A stretch of 64,000 nt of DNA from an uncultured Sphingomonas sp. (GCF_913774285.1 NZ_CAJYHX010000026.1:62001-126000); one strand, 5' to 3'; counted from the stretch's first letter, positions 51,427 through 60,520 are shown. A program made the numbers and translations. The notes: a model not told the origin generated them from the letters alone.

Positions 51427-52287
51427 TTGACGGCATCCTTGGGGATTTCGAGCGAAGCCAATGCACAGGTGGTAGATGGTTGGGGTTGGTCCACGATCAT
51501 CCCGTCGCTCACGCACTCCGACCCCTCGGGCATGATGCTCGACGATCGCATGGCGCAGGACGAGGAAAGGGCGCGCCGCGAGGGAAGGCCGCTGCCGCGC
51601 GACGACGCGCCCCGGGCAACAGCGCCCGCCGACGCCGGAAATCTGCTCTACCGACCCTCGAAGGCACGCCGCAGCGCCAATCTCGCGGCCTTCGTCCAGA
51701 AGACGCGCGCCGTCGATCCGAAGGGTGCGGCCGACCTGCAGAAGGTCTTTGCCGAGGGCGACTTCATCGAGCGGATCGGCGCACTCGTGGCGCCACATGG
51801 ACTGCAGATCGACGATGTCGCCGATGCCTATACGCTCTGGTGGATCACCGCCTGGCACGCGGCGCGCGGCAACAACGATACGCCGGCGCCTGAAATCATC
51901 TCGGCCGTGAAAGCGCAGGCGGCCCGCGCCGTGCTTGCCACGGATGAGATCGCCCGCGCCTCGGACGCACAGAAGCAGGAACTCGCCGAAGCGCTGTGGG
52001 TCCAGAGCGCGCTGATCGACGTTGCGATGGAACAGGCCAAGCAGGACCCTGCCCGCCTCCGCCAGATCGGGGATGCGGTGCGGCAGGGCGCGAAGGGCAT
52101 GGGGCTCGATCTCGATGCGATCGACCTGACCTCGCACGGCTTCGTGCCGGCCCGCGTGGGCCAGAATGACCCGTCCGCCACAGCGCCCGGACATGCCGGC
52201 ACGCCACCTGCGTATGGCGCCCTTGCACTGGCCGCCGGTGGCATGGGCGTCGGCGGGTTCCTGCTGCTGCGCCAGCGCCGCGGCTGA
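51427..52287 (+). CDS. Tandem exported protein family, copy 5 (signal peptide frameshifted)
   Basis: A 286-residue frame with the full core (YRPSKARRSANLAAFVQK, DDVADAYTLWWITAWHAARG, DLTSHGFVPARVG) and the C-terminal anchor. The natural start would be GTG 51401, matching GTG AAA of copy 2, but that frame hits TGA after four codons. Adding one A to the AAA run at 51404-51406 would restore an ideal signal peptide (VKTPLTIITLTASLGISSEANAQ-like). As it stands only TTG 51427 can start the frame, leaving a signal that is too short. It is either a recently inactivated copy, a phase-variable state or a sequencing error. Confidence 0.75.
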   Translation: MTASLGISSEANAQVVDGWGWSTIIPSLTHSDPSGMMLDDRMAQDEERARREGRPLPRDDAPRATAPADAGNLLYRPSKARRSANLAAFVQKTRAVDPKGAADLQKVFAEGDFIERIGALVAPHGLQIDDVADAYTLWWITAWHAARGNNDTPAPEIISAVKAQAARAVLATDEIARASDAQKQELAEALWVQSALIDVAMEQAKQDPARLRQIGDAVRQGAKGMGLDLDAIDLTSHGFVPARVGQNDPSATAPGHAGTPPAYGALALAAGGMGVGGFLLLRQRRG

Positions 52288-53059
52288 TGCTGGCGGGCCT
52301 CCCCATACAGCGACGTCGAGCGGCGATCGTTCTGGCGCTCACGCTGGTCGTGCTGCCGCGCGCAGCCCGAGCGCAGATGGTCAGCCCGATGCTGTAGGAA
52401 GGACCACGGATCGCGCTGGAAGATCATGCCAACCGTTCTTCCAGCGACGGAAAGGAGTCGCGGGAGCCCGCACGGCCGGTCCGAGATCCGGCAGCGCTGC
52501 GCTACACGCCGTCCAAGACGCGCCGGATCGCCAATCTCGCCGCCTTTGTCGAGAAAACGCGCGCCGTCGATCCGCGTGGCGCTGCCGATCTGCAGAAAGT
52601 GTTCGCCGAGGGTGACTTCATCGAACGGATCGGCAAGCAGGTCGCGCCGCACGGCTTGCGGATCGACAATGTCACCGACGCCTATGCGTGTGGTGGATCA
52701 CCGCATGGCACGCCGCGCGAGGTAACAATGACGAGCCGCCGCCCGCCATCCTGGCCGCCGTCCGCGCACAGGCTGCACGCGCCATCCTGGCAACTGGCGA
52801 GATCGCCAGCGCTTCGGACGCACAGAAGCAGGAACTCGCCGAGGCATTGTGGATCCAGTCCACGTTGACGGACATTTCGGTCCAACAGGCCAAAGGCGAT
52901 GCGGCTCGCCTGCGCGCCATCGGCGACGCGGTGCGCCGGAGCGCCAAGCCCATGGGCCTCGATCTCGATTCGATCGATCTGACGACAAAGGGCTTCGTTC
53001 CGGCGCGGGTCGGCAGCAACGATGTGCGCAACCCCGGAGCCGCCCACATCGCTGCGTAG
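52287..53059 (+). pseudogene. Tandem exported protein family, copy 6 (pseudogene)
   Basis: ATG 52287 overlaps the copy 5 stop and begins a signal peptide (LVVLPRAARAQ), followed by MVSPML as in copy 3. The next codon, TAC in copy 3, is TAG here (52395-52397). The core continues in the same frame (SKTRRIANLAAFVEKTRA) to 52688, where one base is missing relative to the other copies, so the rest (WWITAWHAARGNND to KGFVPARVGSND) is read in another frame. The C-terminal anchor is lost (ends VRNPGAAHIAA). Two independent lesions plus truncation mark it as dead. Confidence 0.88.
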
Positions 53060-53410
53060 AGCAGCGGGTGCGGCGCCTCGCCGGCGACCGGGTCGGCGCC
53101 GCGCACGGCTCCGCCCATCGTTGCCTTTCCCGCTGGCGCGATCGCTAAGGCCGGCAAGACGTCGACCGAGGCAGACGGGCGAACATCCCCTCCATCGGCT
53201 GGCCGGAAGGCCGGGCATTTCCCCGCGAAGCGATGACGCGCAAGGATCGCAGCGCCCGGGGCGTCGACGCGGGTATCGCAGGCACCACAGCAATGCTGCC
53301 GTCGCCGCAGCGAGGCCCGGCGCTTGATTCCTTCCGCCACATCCGCGATGATGAATGATACATTGTATCATGTGAGTGTTTGTGACCTGTCTTTTTTCCC
53401 TTACGCCGCC
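53060..53410. other. Intergenic region after the tandem array
   Basis: About 350 nt without a recognisable gene. It does not resemble another array copy. It ends with an AT-rich segment containing a 17-bp palindrome at 53355-53371 and the start region of the DUF1289 gene. Confidence 0.5.
53355..53371. promoter_or_regulatory. 17-bp palindromic operator upstream of metal permease operon
   Basis: ATGATACATTGTATCAT is a perfect 8-1-8 palindrome in an AT-rich island 39 nt before ATG 53411. Its form fits Fur/Zur-type metal regulators, and the operon encodes a NiCoT permease. Which regulator binds is inference. Confidence 0.6.
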
Positions 53411-53656
53411 ATGCCGCTCAACGGCGATTCCAAGCCTACCGACGTACAGCGGTCAGGCATGAAGAGCCCGTGCATCAGCGTCTGCCGATTTGATGGCCGC
53501 ACCGGCTGGTGCGTCGCGTGCGGGCGGACCCTGCCCGAATGCCGCGAATGGAAGAAGGCACCCCGCCCGCGGCTGCTGGCGATCAGCAAGGCACTGCCGG
53601 CGCGGCTGGCGAAGCTTGACGCGCGTGGCGTGCGAGTGACCGAGGAAGAGGCATGA
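53411..53656 (+). CDS. DUF1289 family small cysteine protein
   Basis: An 81-residue protein with the family pattern SPCISVCRFDGRTGWCVACGRT, in which two pairs of cysteines lie around a Gly-rich turn, followed by CREWKKAPRPRLLAI. Such proteins probably bind a metal; their role is unknown. ATG 53411 is used; ATG 53459 just before the motif is also possible. The stop overlaps the ATG of the metal permease gene, so the two are coupled. Confidence 0.85.
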   Translation: MPLNGDSKPTDVQRSGMKSPCISVCRFDGRTGWCVACGRTLPECREWKKAPRPRLLAISKALPARLAKLDARGVRVTEEEA

Positions 53657-54486
53657 TCGAGTTTTCGGCGCTTTGGCTGATCTTCGTGCTCGGGCTGCGC
53701 CACGGGCTCGACCCCGATCATGTCGCGGTGATCGACAACATCGTGTTCCGTACGGTCGAAGCACGACCGCGGCTGGCGCTTTGGGCAGGCACGTTCTTCG
53801 CGATCGGTCACAGCTTGTCGGTCGCCGCCGTTGCCATCAGTGTGTCGCTGGCGGCGGGTGTCTTCGCCCTGCCAACCTGGACGGCGCCGCTCGTCGACGT
53901 CGCTGTAATCGGCCTGCTGCTGATCGTCGGCACGCTGAACCTGCACGCGCTGCTGACCCAGGCGCGCTATACGCCCGTAGGTTGGCGCAGCGGGCTGGTA
54001 CCCAAGCGGCTGCGCAACAGCACCCATCCGCTGGCGGTAGTCGCGATCGGAGCGATCTTCGGGCTGGTGTTCGATACCGCCACCCAGGCGGCGGCCTGGG
54101 GCGCGGCGGCGACCACGAGGGGCGGCACCACGGCCGCACTGGTGATCGCCGCCACCTTCGCCTTGGGCATGATGCTGGCCGATACGCTCGACAGCCAGAT
54201 CGTCGCCCGGCTGCTGCGCACCCGCGGCCGCGCCGCCGCGACCATGCAGCGCTATCGCCGTGCGGTGGGCTGGCTGGTGGTGACGCTCAGCTTCGGCACC
54301 GCCGGCTATGCGCTGGCCGAGTTGGCGGGGCTGGACGTCGCGCTGCCGGACGGGGCATTCACCGCGTTCGGCGTCGCCGCCGCTGCGACCATCGTCCTTC
54401 TGCTGCTCGCCGGCCGCTGGCGCGGCAACTGCAGGGAAGCGCGCCCGAGCGCCAAGCACAAGATTTCCAGGCGGATTTCGCCATAG
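53653..54486 (+). CDS. NiCoT family nickel/cobalt permease
   Basis: A 277-residue membrane protein. The metal-selecting signature in helix II is LRHGLDPDHVAVIDN (H-x4-DH), helix III carries FFAIGHSLSV and a later loop has GLVFDTATQAAAWG, all typical of HoxN/NixA permeases. It is shorter than usual (about 330-370 residues), mainly at the loop and C-terminus. It imports Ni2+ or Co2+, possibly for urease, hydrogenase or B12, none of which is encoded nearby. The palindrome upstream suggests metal control. Confidence 0.88.
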   Translation: MIEFSALWLIFVLGLRHGLDPDHVAVIDNIVFRTVEARPRLALWAGTFFAIGHSLSVAAVAISVSLAAGVFALPTWTAPLVDVAVIGLLLIVGTLNLHALLTQARYTPVGWRSGLVPKRLRNSTHPLAVVAIGAIFGLVFDTATQAAAWGAAATTRGGTTAALVIAATFALGMMLADTLDSQIVARLLRTRGRAAATMQRYRRAVGWLVVTLSFGTAGYALAELAGLDVALPDGAFTAFGVAAAATIVLLLLAGRWRGNCREARPSAKHKISRRISP

Positions 54487-54577
54487 CCATCAAGGTGCGG
54501 CGCATCGGGTTGGGCCCGCCTTTCAAATCGGCGCTGGGCATCACGCTGTTGCATGAGCACATGCTAGAACCGGAGAC

Positions 54578-56227
54578 ATGATGATGCACGACGACGAGAC
54601 CCCTGCCCCCGAGCCCGCCGCCGCCCCCGAGCACCTCGCCAATCCCGAGCGGCGCGCGTTGCTCGGCGTCGTCGGCATGGCCGGTGTGATGGCAGCCGCG
54701 CCGTCCGAGGCCGCGCCGCGCGGCGCGAGAGGATTGGCCGAGATCGAGACCGTCGTCGTGATCTATGCCGAAAATCGCAGCTTCAACAATCTGTTCGCCG
54801 GCTTCCCCGGCCTCGCCGATCCGCTCGCTGCGGCGCCCCCTGCGCGCACCGCCCAGCGCGATCGGGACGGCTCCATGCTGAAGGCGCTGCCCAAGGTCTG
54901 GGAAGGCATGGTTCCCGACGAGCAGGTGGTCGAGCATCGCCGCTACAAGATCGGGCCGGACGATCTGCCGCCGCTCGCCAACGCGCCCTTCGCGCTGGCG
55001 ACGCCGGAGGGCGATCCGCTGCCCCACGGCGTGGTGACCCGCGACCTCGTCCACGCCTTTTACCAGAATCAACTGCAGATCAACGGCGGCCGCAACGACG
55101 GCTTCGTCGCGTGGGGGGATAGCGGCGCGCTGGTGATGGGCCATTATGGCGAGGCCTCTGCCAAGCTGCGCCTCTGGCAGATCGCGCGCGAGTTCACGCT
55201 GTGCGATCGCTTCTTCATGGGTGCGTTCGGCGGGTCCTATCTCAACCACCAGTATCTCGTCGCCGCCCGTCCGCCCTTCTATCCCGATGCGGACAAGAGC
55301 CCGGCCCGCGGCCGCATTGCGCAGGTCGAGGGCGAGGACCCCAAGGGCATCCGCCTCAAGCTGAGGGCCGTATCACCCAAGAGCGCGATGGACGGCCCGC
55401 CGGACTTCGTGCCGAGTTCGCTCACCCCGGACTTCTGGTCGGTCAACACGATGCTGCCGCCCTATGCACCGACCTACCAGCTGGATCCCGAACGCCCCGG
55501 CTATGCCGACTGGAGCGATGCCAAGACGATGGTACCGCAGCGCCATGCGACGATCGGCGACCTGCTTTCCGCCAAGGGCGTTTCCTGGGCCTGGTATGCC
55601 GGCGGCTGGGCTGCCGCGCTGGCAGGCCATGCGAATGACGGTAGCTTCCCAAGCCGCCCCAACTTCCAGCCGCACCACCAGCCGCTCAACTATTTCGAGC
55701 AGTTCGCGCCCGGCACCGCCGCGCGCGCCAAGCATCTGCGCGACGCGGGCGAAGGCGAGACGCCGCGGACCAACCACTTCCTCGCCGATGTGGCGGCCGG
55801 CTCGCTGCCCGCGGTGAGCTTCTACAAGCCGCAGGGCAACCTCAACATGCATGCCGGCTATTCGGACGTCGAGGCGGGCGACCAGCATATCGCGGTGGTG
55901 GTCGATGCGCTGCGCCGCAGCCCGCAATGGCACAAGATGCTCGTCGTCATCACCTTCGACGAGAATGGCGGCTGGTGGGATCATGTGCCCCCGCCGAAGG
56001 GCGATCGCTGGGGCCCCGGCACCCGCATTCCGGCGGTGATCGTCTCCCCCTTCGCGAAACGCGGCTATGTCGACCACAGCATCTACGACACCGGCTCGAT
56101 CGCACGCTTCCTAACCCGGCGCTTCAGCCTGCCCCCGTTACCCGGCCTGGTGGAGCGCGAGCGCGCGATGGTCGCCGCGGGCGGTCCGGCGCCGGGAGAC
56201 CTCACCGGCGCCCTCATCATCGGCTGA
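54578..56227 (+). CDS. Phosphoesterase family protein (phospholipase C/acid phosphatase type)
   Basis: A 549-residue protein with an N-terminal hydrophobic segment (about 24-45, GVVGMAGVMAAAPSEA) that may be an export signal. The phosphoesterase core opens with ETVVVIYAENRSFNNLFAGFPG, where the Glu-Asn pair and Ser serve metal and substrate binding. It continues with GAFGGSYLNHQYLVAARPP, NYFEQFAPGT and VVITFDENGGWWDHVPPP. Substrates could be phospholipids or phosphate esters. Three ATG codons in a row start the frame at 54578. Confidence 0.88.
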   Translation: MMMHDDETPAPEPAAAPEHLANPERRALLGVVGMAGVMAAAPSEAAPRGARGLAEIETVVVIYAENRSFNNLFAGFPGLADPLAAAPPARTAQRDRDGSMLKALPKVWEGMVPDEQVVEHRRYKIGPDDLPPLANAPFALATPEGDPLPHGVVTRDLVHAFYQNQLQINGGRNDGFVAWGDSGALVMGHYGEASAKLRLWQIAREFTLCDRFFMGAFGGSYLNHQYLVAARPPFYPDADKSPARGRIAQVEGEDPKGIRLKLRAVSPKSAMDGPPDFVPSSLTPDFWSVNTMLPPYAPTYQLDPERPGYADWSDAKTMVPQRHATIGDLLSAKGVSWAWYAGGWAAALAGHANDGSFPSRPNFQPHHQPLNYFEQFAPGTAARAKHLRDAGEGETPRTNHFLADVAAGSLPAVSFYKPQGNLNMHAGYSDVEAGDQHIAVVVDALRRSPQWHKMLVVITFDENGGWWDHVPPPKGDRWGPGTRIPAVIVSPFAKRGYVDHSIYDTGSIARFLTRRFSLPPLPGLVERERAMVAAGGPAPGDLTGALIIG

Positions 56228-56267
56228 TATGGTGATGGCGATACGCGACCTCACCGGCAGGTGACGT

Positions 56268-57332
56268 CTACCGGGCTTTTGCCTTGGCCTTCCTGCGTCT
56301 GGCCTGACGCATGGCCCATTGCGTTCGCCAGAATGCGTACACGGCCAGGCTGCCGAGCAGCGCGAGCGCGACGCCGGACGCGCTCATCGCGAGCTTCCAT
56401 GCCAGGCCACCGGCCTTGGCGGCGTGAATCGGATAGAGTTTCTCCCGGATCGATGCCGCAGCACCTCCCGTCGACGGGTCGGCACGGCCGATGATCTTCA
56501 GCGTCACTGGGTCGGCATAGACGAAGGTTCGGCCGTTCGGCGTCCATTCGAAGGGCTGGCGAAGCCGCAGGGCCAAGGGGGTACCGGCTTTTCGCGGCCA
56601 TTGCAGGCGGCGGAACTCGGCGCCTGGAAATGCCGCTGCGGCAGCCTCGAACAGCGGCGTCAGGTCACGGCTTCCCTGCGCCGCCCCGATCTCGACCCGC
56701 GGCGGCCGCGACCGCGCTTCGACGAGCAGGCTGCCGCCCAGAGCGGGGAAAACCATCAGTACCCCGGTCACCAGCGACACGAGCAGCAAGGGCGCAGCCA
56801 CTACGCCCATGTCGCGGTGATGGTGGACGATCGCGCCGGGCTTCATCGTCGCAGGCCACGGTCGCAGGCGAAAGCGACGCCGCGTCCGCCACCAGAGGAC
56901 AACCCCGGTGACGACGAAGAACAGCCCGACCAGACCGGCGACGCCGGTGATCGCCTCCCCGGTGTCCCCCAGCAGCAGGCGGTGGTGGAGGTCGAACAGC
57001 CAGAGCTCCGGACGTTGCCACGATGCGGACCAGCGGGCGACCGTCTCTCCTGCCTGGCTCAGATAGGCGCCGCTGCCGTCCTTGAAGACGACCTGGTGTA
57101 CACCGAGACCATGGCCGGCGAAGGTGATGCGATCGGGTGGCGGATGCCCGCTCATAACGATGCTCGTGACCTTCGCCAGCAACGCTGGATCGTCGCGGAC
57201 GGAATCCTCCGCATGAGGCACGAAGGTCAGGGCGTCCCGCCACACGAGCAGCGCACCCGTCAGGCCCAGCAACGCGAGCAACAGGCCGCCGATGGCGCCG
57301 ATCCAGCGGTGCAGCAGGACGAGAAGGTGCAT
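56268..57332 (-). CDS. PepSY-associated membrane protein
   Basis: A 354-residue protein with four membrane helices: LHRWIGAIGGLLLALLGLTGALLVW at the start, VAGLVGLFFVVTGVVLWWR, VAAPLLLVSLVTGVLMVF and a last one near the C-terminus. Between them lie PepSY-like beta-alpha periplasmic segments, and the tail is very basic (RQARRRKAKAKAR). Proteins of this type often pair with siderophore receptors and may reduce iron complexes. The start shares one base with the receptor stop (TGATG), so they are cotranslated. Confidence 0.88.
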   Translation of the reverse strand: MHLLVLLHRWIGAIGGLLLALLGLTGALLVWRDALTFVPHAEDSVRDDPALLAKVTSIVMSGHPPPDRITFAGHGLGVHQVVFKDGSGAYLSQAGETVARWSASWQRPELWLFDLHHRLLLGDTGEAITGVAGLVGLFFVVTGVVLWWRTRRRFRLRPWPATMKPGAIVHHHRDMGVVAAPLLLVSLVTGVLMVFPALGGSLLVEARSRPPRVEIGAAQGSRDLTPLFEAAAAAFPGAEFRRLQWPRKAGTPLALRLRQPFEWTPNGRTFVYADPVTLKIIGRADPSTGGAAASIREKLYPIHAAKAGGLAWKLAMSASGVALALLGSLAVYAFWRTQWAMRQARRRKAKAKAR

Positions 57333-59464
57333 CAGAATCCGGCCTGCCAGCTCAGCGTGAAGTTGCGGCCGCGGCCGGTGTAGAAACGCGCATTGTCGGT
57401 CGGCCCCTGCGTGTCGCTGTAATAGGTGACATAGTCGGTATTGCCGAGGTTCTGGACGCTCAGCATCACCCGGCCCACCGGCAGTTCATAGGCGATATAG
57501 GCGTCGAACAGCCGGTAGCCGACGAAGTCGTTGGCGATCGGCTGCCCCTCGAAGCGGCGCGACAGATAGTAGCGGCCCTGCAGGCGCGCGCTGAACCCGC
57601 CGAGGCTATAATCGATATTGAGATTCAGCCGGTCCGGCGAAATGTTGGCGCCGTCGAGATCGGCATCCATCCTGCCATCCCCGTTGGTGTCCGTGCGCCC
57701 GTTGACATGGGCGAAGCCGGTGCCGAGCTTCAGCCCCGGCAGCGGCGTGCGGACGCTCAGATTCACTTCCAGGCCTTCGATGTCGATCGGCTGGCGCGAA
57801 ACGTTGAAGATGCCGTCGCTGCCGCGAACGAGCACCTGGCCCAGATCGCTCGACGACCAGTAATAGGTGGCGCTGGCGTCGAGCGGGCCTCGGGTGACTT
57901 CGACGCCGATCTCGCGATTGTTCGACACGACGGGCGTAAGGTCGAGGAAATCGGCAATGCGGACGTTGGGCTGGGTGATCCCGCGGAGAACACGCCCGAT
58001 ATCGGCGATCGTATAGCCTTCCGCATAGCTGCCATAGGCGCGGATGCCCTTGATCGGCTCCACCACCACCCCGCCGTTCCACAACGCGCGCTCGAACGAG
58101 GGCTTGCCGCCGGTGACTGCCCGCGCACCGGCACTGGCGAGCGTCGTATAATCCGGAATGTCGAGCTGGACGTTTTCGTAGCGCAGCCCGCCGGCGAGCC
58201 GCACGACGCCGTCGAACAGCTTCAGATTGGCCTGCCCGAACGGCGCCAGGCTACGGAAATCGGTCTGCGGCACCCAGGCGCGGCCTGTCTGGACGAGGTC
58301 CTGCTTGGTGCGGTCGATCAGCGCGTCGAACCCGGCGGTCAGCGTCAGCGCCTCGAAGCCCGGTACCGCACGTTCGTAGCTGATCTTACCGCCGATCTTG
58401 CGGGACACGTTGCGCGATTGATCGAACAGCGTGCCGACCGGCGCGATGCGTGCGTCCTGGAACGTCGCCAGGACACCACCGGCAAAGGTGTCGCTGGTGC
58501 GGTTGTAGAAGCCTTGCAGCGTGAACGCCCCGCCGGCCAGATCGCCGTCGGTGAGGGAGGCCGACACCATCTCGGCTAGGCCCGTCGAAGGCTGGCCCGG
58601 CGTCGCCCCGCGCCGGCTGGTGGCGGGAATGCCCAAAGCCCGGTTCCCGTCGACGGGGAGGTAATGGTTGTTGCCCTCCAGCCTGAACCGGTTGGCGATC
58701 ACTTCGATGCGCGCAGTATCGGAGAGATCGAGCCCTGCCCGTCCGAAGAAGGACAGGCTGTCCGTATCCTGGATCTCGCTCTGGTTGCCGTCGAGGCCGA
58801 TGCGACGCCCGCGCCCGTCAAGGAAGACGCCGCGCCGCTCGAAGGCAACCCCGCCGGTGGCATCGAACCGGCCGCTGCGGACGTTGACCAGGCCGGCGAT
58901 CTTGCCGCCAAGCGAAGCGCCAGAGAAATCGTCGCCGCTATTGCCCTGGAGCAGGGTCCGCCCGTTCCACCCATTCTCTTTGGGCGCCGCCACGGTCACC
59001 TGGTTGACCACCCCGCCGGTCGCGCCGATGCCTTGCAGGGCGTTGGAACCGTAGATCACCTCCACCCGATCGATGAAGAAGGGATCGATGGTGTAGCCGT
59101 CGCGTGCGCCGTCGCGGATCGGTGTCGTCTGCGGGATGCCGTTGATCGCGTAAAGCGGCGACCGGCCGCGCAGCGTTTCGCCGAAGCCGGTGATCTTCTC
59201 GCGCGTGGGCGAGAAGGACGGCAGCAGTGCGGAGACTGCATCCACCGTAGAGCCTGAGACCGCGACCTGACGCGAAAGCGTCTCGCGATCGATGACGTCA
59301 ACGGTCAGCGGCAGCGCGCTGGCCGGCAGGCGTGTCCGCGCGGCCGTGACGACGATGTCCTCACGCGCGGAGGTGGAGACGTCGCCGTCGGAATGACTGT
59401 CCTGCGCCTTCGCGCTTCCCGTCCAGATGGTGGCTGCGGCGATCACGCCGAGTGCGAACTTCAT
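57332..59464 (-). CDS. TonB-dependent receptor (probably iron-siderophore)
   Basis: A 710-residue receptor. The signal peptide ends in GSAKAQ. The TonB-box-like EDIVVTAARTRLP is followed by a plug with FGETLRGRSPLYAINGIPQ and EVIYGSNALQGIGATGGVVNQ, and the barrel ends in NFTLSWQAGF. Pairing with a PepSY protein is typical of ferric siderophore uptake. The upstream 100 nt contain two ATTTTGCA elements (around 59500 and 59530), possible iron-regulator sites. Confidence 0.92.
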   Translation of the reverse strand: MKFALGVIAAATIWTGSAKAQDSHSDGDVSTSAREDIVVTAARTRLPASALPLTVDVIDRETLSRQVAVSGSTVDAVSALLPSFSPTREKITGFGETLRGRSPLYAINGIPQTTPIRDGARDGYTIDPFFIDRVEVIYGSNALQGIGATGGVVNQVTVAAPKENGWNGRTLLQGNSGDDFSGASLGGKIAGLVNVRSGRFDATGGVAFERRGVFLDGRGRRIGLDGNQSEIQDTDSLSFFGRAGLDLSDTARIEVIANRFRLEGNNHYLPVDGNRALGIPATSRRGATPGQPSTGLAEMVSASLTDGDLAGGAFTLQGFYNRTSDTFAGGVLATFQDARIAPVGTLFDQSRNVSRKIGGKISYERAVPGFEALTLTAGFDALIDRTKQDLVQTGRAWVPQTDFRSLAPFGQANLKLFDGVVRLAGGLRYENVQLDIPDYTTLASAGARAVTGGKPSFERALWNGGVVVEPIKGIRAYGSYAEGYTIADIGRVLRGITQPNVRIADFLDLTPVVSNNREIGVEVTRGPLDASATYYWSSSDLGQVLVRGSDGIFNVSRQPIDIEGLEVNLSVRTPLPGLKLGTGFAHVNGRTDTNGDGRMDADLDGANISPDRLNLNIDYSLGGFSARLQGRYYLSRRFEGQPIANDFVGYRLFDAYIAYELPVGRVMLSVQNLGNTDYVTYYSDTQGPTDNARFYTGRGRNFTLSWQAGF

Positions 59465-59571
59465 CCCGATCCCCTTTCCGTGGGGCCGATAGGAAACAAC
59501 CGTACATTTTGCAACAGCCTCGCATTAGCAATTTTGCAGTCGCGCAGCTGTTTTGATGCTGCGGCCAGGCT

Positions 59572-59868
59572 CTATGCGATCGGATCTCCTCCCGAGCCGC
59601 CCCCCGCGGCGGCTGGACTCTCGCGCAGTTCGACAACCTCGAAGGCAAAGCTGGCCCAGGCGCGCTTCTTCGCCGCCTCTGCCAGCGCCGTCTTTTTGCC
59701 GAGTGCCTCCTTCGCCGACTTGCTGTGGCCCCAGAAGACCTCGGTCTTGCCATTGTCGAGCACCGCGACGATCCGCCAGAAATGGGTGAAGGGCGCGGCC
59801 GTGGGACCGATGGTCTTCACATAGCCGTCCGCCATCGTCGCGGTAAGGTAGCGCTTCTTTTTCGCCAT
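59572..59868 (-). CDS. Small hypothetical protein
   Basis: A 98-residue basic protein that I do not recognise. It starts MAKKKRYLTATMADGYVKTIG, has a beta-like segment (FWRIVAVLDNGKTEVFWGHS), a Lys/Ala-rich helix (SAKEALGKKTALAEAAKKRAW) and a glycine-rich tail. The start at ATG 59868 is preferred over the longer frame to 60045, whose extra residues look noncoding. It diverges from the Rrf2 gene. Confidence 0.6.
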   Translation of the reverse strand: MAKKKRYLTATMADGYVKTIGPTAAPFTHFWRIVAVLDNGKTEVFWGHSKSAKEALGKKTALAEAAKKRAWASFAFEVVELRESPAAAGGGSGGDPIA

Positions 59869-60053
59869 CCGCTGCTGGTAGCGACCGGAGCGCCGAGGGT
59901 CACGATTTTCTGGAAGGCGTATGGAAGGGCAACGGCCGATTGCCCGGGCTGGGCCGCGCGGCATAGCCATCGCGTGATAGCGGCCCCGGTCGCCGCTGTT
60001 CGCTGCCGCGCCTCGCGAGTTGAAATCGCGCGGGTCGAAAGGCATAGCGCCGC

Positions 60054-60497
60054 ATGCTTTCGCAGAAGTGCCGCTACGCGCTCCGCGCCCTGCAACATCT
60101 CGCCGATCGCCACGGCCAGGGTGTCGTGCCGCTGGCCGAGATCGTGTCGGCGCAGAACATCCCCGCCAAGTTCCTGACGGTCATCCTATCCGAGCTGGGA
60201 CGCGAGGGGCTGGTGCGCGCGCAGCGCGGGCGCTCGGGCGGCTATGTGCTGGTGCCCTCGCCCGCCGACGTCCGGATCGGCGACATCATCCGGTTGATGC
60301 GCGGATCAATCGCGCTGGTTCCCTGCGCCAGTCGCGACGCGCACGAGCATTGCGAGAATTGCGTGCCCGAGGCGGTGTGCCGGCTTCGCAACCTGATGCT
60401 GCGCGTCCGCGACGAAACCGCGCATATTCTGGACGGTGTCACCCTCGCCGATGCATTTCCGACGACCAATCTGGAGTTGCCCACGGACAAGCCGTGA
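60054..60497 (+). CDS. Rrf2 family transcriptional regulator
   Basis: A 147-residue winged-helix regulator. The N-terminus MLSQKCRYALRALQHLADR and the wing GLVRAQRGRSGGYVL are typical. The effector part has four cysteines (CASRDAHEHCENC and a later VC), which could hold an iron-sulfur cluster as in IscR or NsrR. It lies 59 nt before cysteine synthase with a small palindrome between, so it may report on cysteine or Fe-S status and control cysK (inference). Confidence 0.9.
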   Translation: MLSQKCRYALRALQHLADRHGQGVVPLAEIVSAQNIPAKFLTVILSELGREGLVRAQRGRSGGYVLVPSPADVRIGDIIRLMRGSIALVPCASRDAHEHCENCVPEAVCRLRNLMLRVRDETAHILDGVTLADAFPTTNLELPTDKP

Positions 60498-60509
60498 TAT
60501 ATTGCCCAT

Positions 60510-60520
60510 CTATCAGATAG
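60510..60520. promoter_or_regulatory. Palindrome upstream of cysK
   Basis: CTATC-A-GATAG is a perfect 11-nt palindrome 36 nt before the cysK ATG, followed by GAATTACG. It is a candidate Rrf2 site. A related but looser inverted repeat, TCTACTAGCAAGGTAGA, precedes the next TonB receptor (61545-61561). Confidence 0.5.

Noticed and set aside
47830..53059. CRISPR-like or rearrangement-hotspot repeat as an explanation for the tandem repeats
   Set aside because: The unit is a complete gene of about 870 nt with its own signal peptide and ribosome site, not a short repeat-spacer array.
53060..53340. Seventh degenerate copy of the tandem family
   Set aside because: No core segment such as the DAQKQELAEAL or ADLQK stretch could be found in any frame.
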